A stretch of DNA of 8,621 bases from Solirubrobacterales bacterium (GTDB lineage: Bacteria > Actinomycetota > Thermoleophilia > Solirubrobacterales > Solirubrobacteraceae). Where the stretch lies: contig JAATFK010000037.1 in assembly GCA_015655225.1 (NCBI GenBank), positions 1 through 8,621 of the forward strand. Reading direction: 5' to 3'. Every line of letters begins with the position of its first letter. The first letter of the stretch is position 1. Made by a program: the position numbers and the translations under genes. Of this stretch, positions 5,875-8,621 are shown piece after piece. The notes under the pieces were generated by a model. That model was given only the letters and a program-made list of their open reading frames with translations. It had not been told where the DNA came from and did not search any database.

Positions 5875-6330
5875 GTGGCACGCGTCGCGAACGCCAAGAC
5901 GGTCGGCGCCGGGGTCGTCGTGATCCTGGCGGCGGTCGCGCTCGGGGTCCTCCTCGTGACGGGGACGATCGGCTCGAAGCACCACGATCACGCGGCGGGT
6001 CTGGCGTCGGTCTGCGCGCGCTACGACGCGGCGACCGCTTCCGCCACCGCCGACGCGACCTCCTCCTACCGGGGCGTCTCGTCGGCCGCGCTCACGTCGC
6101 TCGCCGCCGCGGCCCGCACGGCGGCGGAGCGCCTCACCGGCTCACCTCGGACGAGCGCCGAGCTGTCCAGCGCGGCGTCGCTCGAGCGGCAGCTCGCGCG
6201 CGAGATCGAAAGCGGGTCGCCGACCAGGCAGGCGCTCACCGGTCCCGCCTCGCGCGAGCTGACCCAGGTGAGAGCGCGGCTGAGCATCGTCCTCGCGACC
6301 GCCCACGTCGACGGCTGCGCCGGACTCTGA
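5875..6330 (+). CDS. Membrane-anchored extracytoplasmic hypothetical protein
   Basis: From GTG at 5875 the product has 151 residues: a short positive N-terminus (MARVANAKTV), one hydrophobic anchor at about 11-31 (VVVILAAVALGVLLVTG), then a hydrophilic Ala/Ser/Thr-rich region outside the membrane. That region contains two cysteines, C47 (SVCARYDAA) and C148 (near the C-terminus, DGCAGL), which could form a disulfide joining its ends. The spacing of Leu/Ala in SAALTSLAAAARTAAERL and LERQLAREIE suggests a small helical bundle. I recognise no family. The ribosome site is weak (GGGAAC is about 8 bases before the GTG), so the start is moderately sure. It is divergent from the small membrane protein, 58 bases away, and ends in a strong hairpin. 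Confidence 0.65.
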   Translation: MARVANAKTVGAGVVVILAAVALGVLLVTGTIGSKHHDHAAGLASVCARYDAATASATADATSSYRGVSSAALTSLAAAARTAAERLTGSPRTSAELSSAASLERQLAREIESGSPTRQALTGPASRELTQVRARLSIVLATAHVDGCAGL

Positions 6331-6349
6331 CCGCGCGCCCGCGCGTCAG
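6327..6349. terminator. Strong GC-rich hairpin at the end of the secreted-protein gene
   Basis: CTGAC (6327-6331) pairs with GTCAG (6345-6349); after one bulged C, GCGC (6333-6336) pairs with GCGC (6341-6344) around the loop GCCC. That gives nine base pairs with a four-base loop. The TGA of the upstream gene is in the left arm, and the remnant's stop codon is in the right arm. There is no T tract, so it would be a non-canonical actinobacterial-type terminator, possibly working in both directions. Confidence 0.45.
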
Positions 6350-6427
6350 CGCAGGTGCTCGCCGAAGGAGCGGCGTCCCCAGCGGGCCGGTGTCGATGCG
6401 GTTGAGGAAGCTGTGGCCGACGCCCGG
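6346..6427 (-). pseudogene. Remnant of a dienelactone hydrolase-family C-terminus
   Basis: The gap downstream of the RibD-like gene is not empty. On the minus strand one frame reads PGVGHSFLNRIDTGPLG from about 6427. After a frame change near 6378-6388 another frame reads WGRRSFGEHLR followed by TGA at 6348-6346. PG-x-GHSFLN is the catalytic-histidine segment of dienelactone hydrolase-like alpha/beta hydrolases, and FF-x-EHL is their usual C-terminal end. The stretch normally lying between them (roughly 20-25 residues, with AWRR) is mostly missing, and nothing of the catalytic Cys and Asp regions is present upstream, where the RibD-like gene ends. I infer a deleted and frameshifted leftover of about 80 bases. 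It is short, so chance similarity cannot be excluded. Confidence 0.5.
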
Positions 6428-6436
6428 CCGCGTCGA

Positions 6437-7081
6437 TCATCCCTCGTCGCGCCGGTAGGTCAGGTGCGCGACGCCGCTCGGCGAGGCGAGGATCCGCGTG
6501 CAGTCGAGGTCGGTCAGCGGGCCGCCGTCGAACAGGCGGCGCCAGCCGCCGAGCAGCACCGGCGCGACGTGGATCTGCAGCTCGTCGAGCAGGCCGGCGC
6601 GCAGGCACTGCTGGGCGAGGTCGGCGCCGCCGCCGATCGCGACGTCCAGCTCGCCGGCGGCCTCGCGCGCCTGCTCGACCGCCTCCTCGACGCCGTCGGT
6701 GACGAAGGTGAAGGTGGTGCCTCTGCTGACGATCGGGTCCCGCGCGTGGTGGGTCACGACGAAGACCGGGTGATGGAACGGCGGCTCCTCGCCGAACCAG
6801 CCGTCGGCGTTTGGGTCGTCCTCCCAGGGACCCTCGCCGCCGCTGAACATGCGGCGGCCCATCACCGTCGCGCCGGTGCTGCCGAGGATCTCGTCGACGA
6901 TCGCGGAGTCGGCGTTCGTCTCGCCGCCCGGAAGGCCGTGGGGCTGGCGGAAGCACTCCAGCGCGAACTTCCAGCGGTGCAGGCGGTCGCCGCCCTCGCC
7001 GAGCGGCGCGTCGAGGGTGGAGTTGGGTCCCGCGACGAAGCCGTCGAGGGAGGTTGCGATGTCGAGGAATACTTGGCTCAT
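6437..7081 (-). CDS. RibD C-terminal / dihydrofolate reductase-fold family protein
   Basis: The 214-residue product has the pattern of the RibD_C/DHFR-like superfamily: MSQVFLDIATSLDGFVAGP at the N-terminus, MGRRMF at about 74-79, HPVFVVTHHARDP at 104-115, AIGGGADLAQQCL (148-160), which is the NADPH-phosphate loop, and DELQIHVAPVLLGGWRRLF at about 166-184. Members are cytosolic NAD(P)H-dependent reductases. This small stand-alone branch is widespread in actinobacteria and mostly without a known substrate, so neither folate nor riboflavin synthesis should be assumed. ATG at 7081 matches the family's usual beginning; the in-frame ATG at 7114 would add 11 residues (MTFPATGRLSR) not typical of it. 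No good ribosome site is seen for either. It is divergent from the ABM gene and is followed directly by the hydrolase remnant. Confidence 0.88.
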   Translation of the reverse strand: MSQVFLDIATSLDGFVAGPNSTLDAPLGEGGDRLHRWKFALECFRQPHGLPGGETNADSAIVDEILGSTGATVMGRRMFSGGEGPWEDDPNADGWFGEEPPFHHPVFVVTHHARDPIVSRGTTFTFVTDGVEEAVEQAREAAGELDVAIGGGADLAQQCLRAGLLDELQIHVAPVLLGGWRRLFDGGPLTDLDCTRILASPSGVAHLTYRRDEG

Positions 7082-7159
7082 GCGAGATAGACGGCCCGTC
7101 GCGGGGAAAGTCATCGGAGGATCATCAGCCGGGCTCCCATCCGCGAACGAGAGGCGACC

Positions 7160-7456
7160 GTGGCCATCACCAGCATCTTCGAAGTCCAGATCAAGCCGGA
7201 GCACGTCGACCGCGCGGCCGACGTCCTCCATCACACCCTGGAGGACACCCGCGCCCGCCCCGGCTCGCTCGGGGTGACGGTCTTCCGCGACCACGCCGAC
7301 CCCGCGCACTGGGTCGCGATCGAGCGCTGGGAGTCGATCGAGGACGACACCGCCTACCGCCAGTGGCGCGCGGGCGAGGGAGCGGCGACCGCGCTGCGCG
7401 AACTGCTCGCCGAGCCGCCCCGGCTGACGATCGCCGTGGAGCACGAGGAGGTCTGA
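7160..7456 (+). CDS. Antibiotic biosynthesis monooxygenase (ABM)-family small protein
   Basis: The 98-residue product has the single ferredoxin-like fold of ABM-domain proteins: MAITSIFEVQIKPEHVDRAA (strand 1 and helix 1), RPGSLGVTVFRDHADPAHWV (strands 2-3), IERWESIEDDTAYRQWRAGE (strand and helix), and LTIAVEHEEV at the end. The E-R-W-E-S segment is the family's hallmark. Such proteins form dimers; some oxidise quinone-like or polyketide substrates without cofactor, and others are stress proteins or heme-related enzymes. No substrate can be assigned. The start is GTG at 7160, supported by GAGAGG at 7149-7154 five bases upstream. It ends 9 bases from the convergent toxin stop. A similar domain forms the tail of the MFS_3 exporter in this window. 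Confidence 0.88.
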   Translation: MAITSIFEVQIKPEHVDRAADVLHHTLEDTRARPGSLGVTVFRDHADPAHWVAIERWESIEDDTAYRQWRAGEGAATALRELLAEPPRLTIAVEHEEV

Positions 7457-7465
7457 GGGGCGGGG

Positions 7466-7765
7466 TCAGTCGAGGTCGAACGCGGCGCGGATCGCCGCTG
7501 AGAGCGCGTCCTCCTGCGCCGGCAGGATGACGCCGATCTGCTCGCCGAGCGCGTCCTTCGGGATCGTCACGACGTTGTCGCAGCTGACGACGCCGGGTTG
7601 GCCGAGCCCGTTGGGCGGCCCGACCGGAACCTCGGTCGAGAGGCCACGGACGGTCGTGGTGATCGGCGCGACCGTGACCCGAGCCATGTGTGGCCGCACC
7701 AGCTCGCGGGTGAGGACCAGCACCGGCCGAGCCTTGTCGAGACGGGCCGTGTGAATCGGATGCAC
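7466..7765 (-). CDS. mazF: MazF/PemK-family type II toxin (endoribonuclease)
   Basis: The 99-residue product reads MHPIHTARLDKARPVLVLTR, then VTVAPITTTVRGLSTEVPVG, CDNVVTIPKDALGEQIG and AAIRAAFDLD. This is the SH3-like PemK fold of MazF toxins: the R-P-V-L-V-L strand supplies the catalytic Arg, and the I-T-T-T-x-R-G-L-x-T-E-V strand the Thr and substrate-binding residues. Family enzymes cut single-stranded RNA at short sequences and stop growth until bound by the antitoxin. Relative to E. coli MazF the N-terminal G-D-I/V-W segment is shortened (H-T-A-R-L-D-K instead), a form common in actinobacterial homologues, so the protein is probably intact. It starts with GTG at 7765; the upstream antitoxin's TAG and this GTG share one base (TAGTG), and no ribosome site is present, so translation depends on the antitoxin gene. 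Confidence 0.9.
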   Translation of the reverse strand: MHPIHTARLDKARPVLVLTRELVRPHMARVTVAPITTTVRGLSTEVPVGPPNGLGQPGVVSCDNVVTIPKDALGEQIGVILPAQEDALSAAIRAAFDLD

Positions 7766-7998
7766 TAGTCGAGGCCGAGCGGCGCGCGGACGACGTGCTC
7801 GGCGAGCGCGTCGATGTCTGGGTCCTCACCGGCGCGCGCGAGGATCTCCGCGTCTCGTGCCGCGATCGTTCGACGGCGCTCCCGCTCGAGCGCACGGGTG
7901 ACGACGATCGCTCGACTGCGCCCGTGGCCGTCTGTGACCTGCTGATCGACGAAGTCGACGATCTCGTCGGGAAGGCGGACCGCGATCTGCTTGCTCAT
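7765..7998 (-). CDS. mazE: Ribbon-helix-helix antitoxin partner of MazF
   Basis: The 77-residue product begins MSKQIAVRLPDEIVDFVDQQ, a typical ribbon-helix-helix: the strand K-Q-I-A-V-R-L-P makes the DNA-contacting ribbon, and two helices follow (about 10-20 and 27-42, RSRAIVVTRALERERRR). The C-terminal part, about 43-77 (ARDAEILARAGEDPDIDALA), is charged and probably disordered, and would wrap around MazF. RHH antitoxins neutralise the toxin and repress their own operon. The symbol mazE is functional shorthand; the fold is RHH and not the AbrB fold of E. coli MazE. The ATG at 7998 overlaps the TGA of the upstream exporter gene (ATGA), and no ribosome site is present. A -10-like box and a perfect dyad immediately upstream may also allow separate, leaderless expression. 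Confidence 0.88.
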   Translation of the reverse strand: MSKQIAVRLPDEIVDFVDQQVTDGHGRSRAIVVTRALERERRRTIAARDAEILARAGEDPDIDALAEHVVRAPLGLD

Positions 7999-8621
7999 AC
8001 CGAAACGGTACCAGTTTGGGAGCGGCGTCTGACGGCCGTCCCCCGCAGACCCGCGACCGTCACTGCCGCCAGCAGTGAGGCGCCGACCTGGAGCCACCAG
8101 CCGCGCTGGAACGCGGCGAGCGCGTGGGGGTGGGAGGAGGCGAGCAGCGCCACCAGCAGCGCGACGCCGATCGCGCTGCCGACCTGGCGCGCCATGTTGA
8201 GGACGGCGCTCCCGGTCGTCGCACGGTCGCGCGGGAGCGTGCTGGCGGCCGCGAACAGCGGCGCCTGCGTGAGGCCGGAGCCGGCGCCCGCGACCAGCAG
8301 CCCGGGCAGGAAGCGGGTCACGTAGTCCGGGTCGGCGGGGGTCGCCACGAGCCAGAAGGCGGCTCCGAGGCCCAGCAGCAGCGGTCCGCAGACCGCCGGC
8401 GCGACACGCCCGAAGCGCTCCCGGATGCGGCCGCTGTTGACGGCGAACACCGCCGCGACGAGCGGCGCGGGCGCGATCGCGAGGCCGGCGCGGATCGCGC
8501 TGTAGTGCCAGCTGTCCTGGAAGAAGAGGACGGTCCCCAGCAGCCACGCGGCGAAGGCGACGAAGACGAAGAACAGCGCGAGCGACGCCCGTGTGAACTC
8601 GCGGCTGCGGAAGAGCGACGC
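7995..8621 (-). CDS. DHA2-type (EmrB/QacA-like) MFS drug exporter, C-terminal part
   Basis: The frame is open from the window edge (8621) to TGA at 7995-7997 and gives 208 residues, so the gene starts outside. It contains about five or six hydrophobic segments. Its sequence fits the second half of a 14-TM DHA2 exporter: LFFQDSWHYSAIRAGLAIAP is the family's 'Q-x-x-x-G-x-S-x-x-x-A-G-L-x-x-x-P' region. GRIRERFG follows as the inner loop, then GLLVAGAGSGLTQAPLFAAA, and finally RATTGSAVLNMARQVGSAIG, the strongly conserved G-x-A-S/V-L-N-x-x-R-Q-x-G-x-x-x-G stretch. Members use the proton gradient to expel drugs or metabolites. The C-terminus is short and polar (RRRSQTGTVSV). The stop overlaps the antitoxin start as ATGA, placing exporter, antitoxin and toxin in one likely transcript. 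Confidence 0.88.
   Translation of the reverse strand, partial: ASLFRSREFTRASLALFFVFVAFAAWLLGTVLFFQDSWHYSAIRAGLAIAPAPLVAAVFAVNSGRIRERFGRVAPAVCGPLLLGLGAAFWLVATPADPDYVTRFLPGLLVAGAGSGLTQAPLFAAASTLPRDRATTGSAVLNMARQVGSAIGVALLVALLASSHPHALAAFQRGWWLQVGASLLAAVTVAGLRGTAVRRRSQTGTVSV
7998..8010. promoter_or_regulatory. Perfect 5-3-5 dyad, candidate antitoxin operator
   Basis: TACCG-AAA-CGGTA is a perfect inverted repeat. It covers the candidate -10 box and reaches the first base of the antitoxin start codon. A ribbon-helix-helix dimer bound here would block transcription, the usual autoregulation of such modules. It lies within the last codons of the exporter gene, so coding constraint acts on the same bases. 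Confidence 0.5.
8005..8010 (-). promoter_or_regulatory. Candidate -10 element (TACCGT) for leaderless antitoxin mRNA
   Basis: On the minus strand TACCGT (TAnnnT) is followed by six bases and the ATG at 7998, the same spacing as at the GTG start at 5816. Transcription would begin at the start codon. It is inside the end of the upstream exporter gene. No -35 box is convincing. Confidence 0.45.

Noticed and set aside
7111..7126. TCATC direct repeat (7111-7115 and 7122-7126) between the RibD-like and ABM genes
   Set aside because: Two five-base copies 11 bases apart are too short to separate from chance, and no neighbouring regulator is present.
7454..7468. TGA...TCA inverted repeat between the ABM and toxin stops as a terminator
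   Set aside because: The three-base complement arises automatically from convergent TGA stops; the 9 bases between are only G-rich.

Overview
The window is very GC-rich (visibly around 70% or more), densely packed and bacterial. It has frequent GTG starts, several promoter-to-start distances that fit leaderless mRNAs, and families typical of actinobacterial accessory DNA: an XRE-cupin regulator, an MFS_3 exporter, a MazEF-type toxin-antitoxin and a DHA2 exporter. This fits an actinobacterium; a Thermoleophilia/Solirubrobacterales-like genome is my guess and no marker gene confirms it. There is no RNA gene, insertion sequence, prophage or CRISPR array, and no gene-free stretch longer than about 110 bases.

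Layout. (1) 1-213: the C-terminal end of a cupin protein (+), convergent with a PhnB-like VOC gene (-, 235-720) that carries an in-frame amber codon. (2) 790-2386: a thioredoxin-reductase-like dithiol flavoprotein (-) divergent from an XRE-cupin regulator (+), with a perfect 17-bp palindrome between them. (3) 2383-5021: an MFS_3 exporter with a C-terminal ABM-like domain (-), divergent from a LysR regulator (+). (4) 4993-6330: a two-gene minus-strand unit (small three-TM protein, then an uncharacterised protein with an ADP-ribosyltransferase-like H-x-T segment), divergent from a membrane-anchored secreted protein (+). (5) 6327-7456: a hairpin, an unreported-looking scrap of dienelactone hydrolase, a RibD/DHFR-fold reductase (-) and an ABM monooxygenase-like gene (+). 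(6) 7466-8621: a minus-strand series of DHA2 exporter (partial), RHH antitoxin and MazF toxin, joined by overlapping stop and start codons.

The common theme is small redox, detoxification and efflux genes, each next to its own regulator: flavoprotein with XRE-cupin, MFS_3 with LysR, DHA2 exporter with MazEF. Convergent pairs are extremely tight (a shared CTAG, a 29-bp overlap, gaps of 9 and 21 bp). The observations most worth following are the amber-interrupted VOC gene, the TA module coupled to an efflux gene with a dyad lying on its own candidate -10 box, the 17-bp divergent palindrome, the ART-like protein with its membrane partner, and the dienelactone hydrolase remnant. I do not see a clearly new multi-gene system; the membrane protein plus ART-like pair is the closest candidate.
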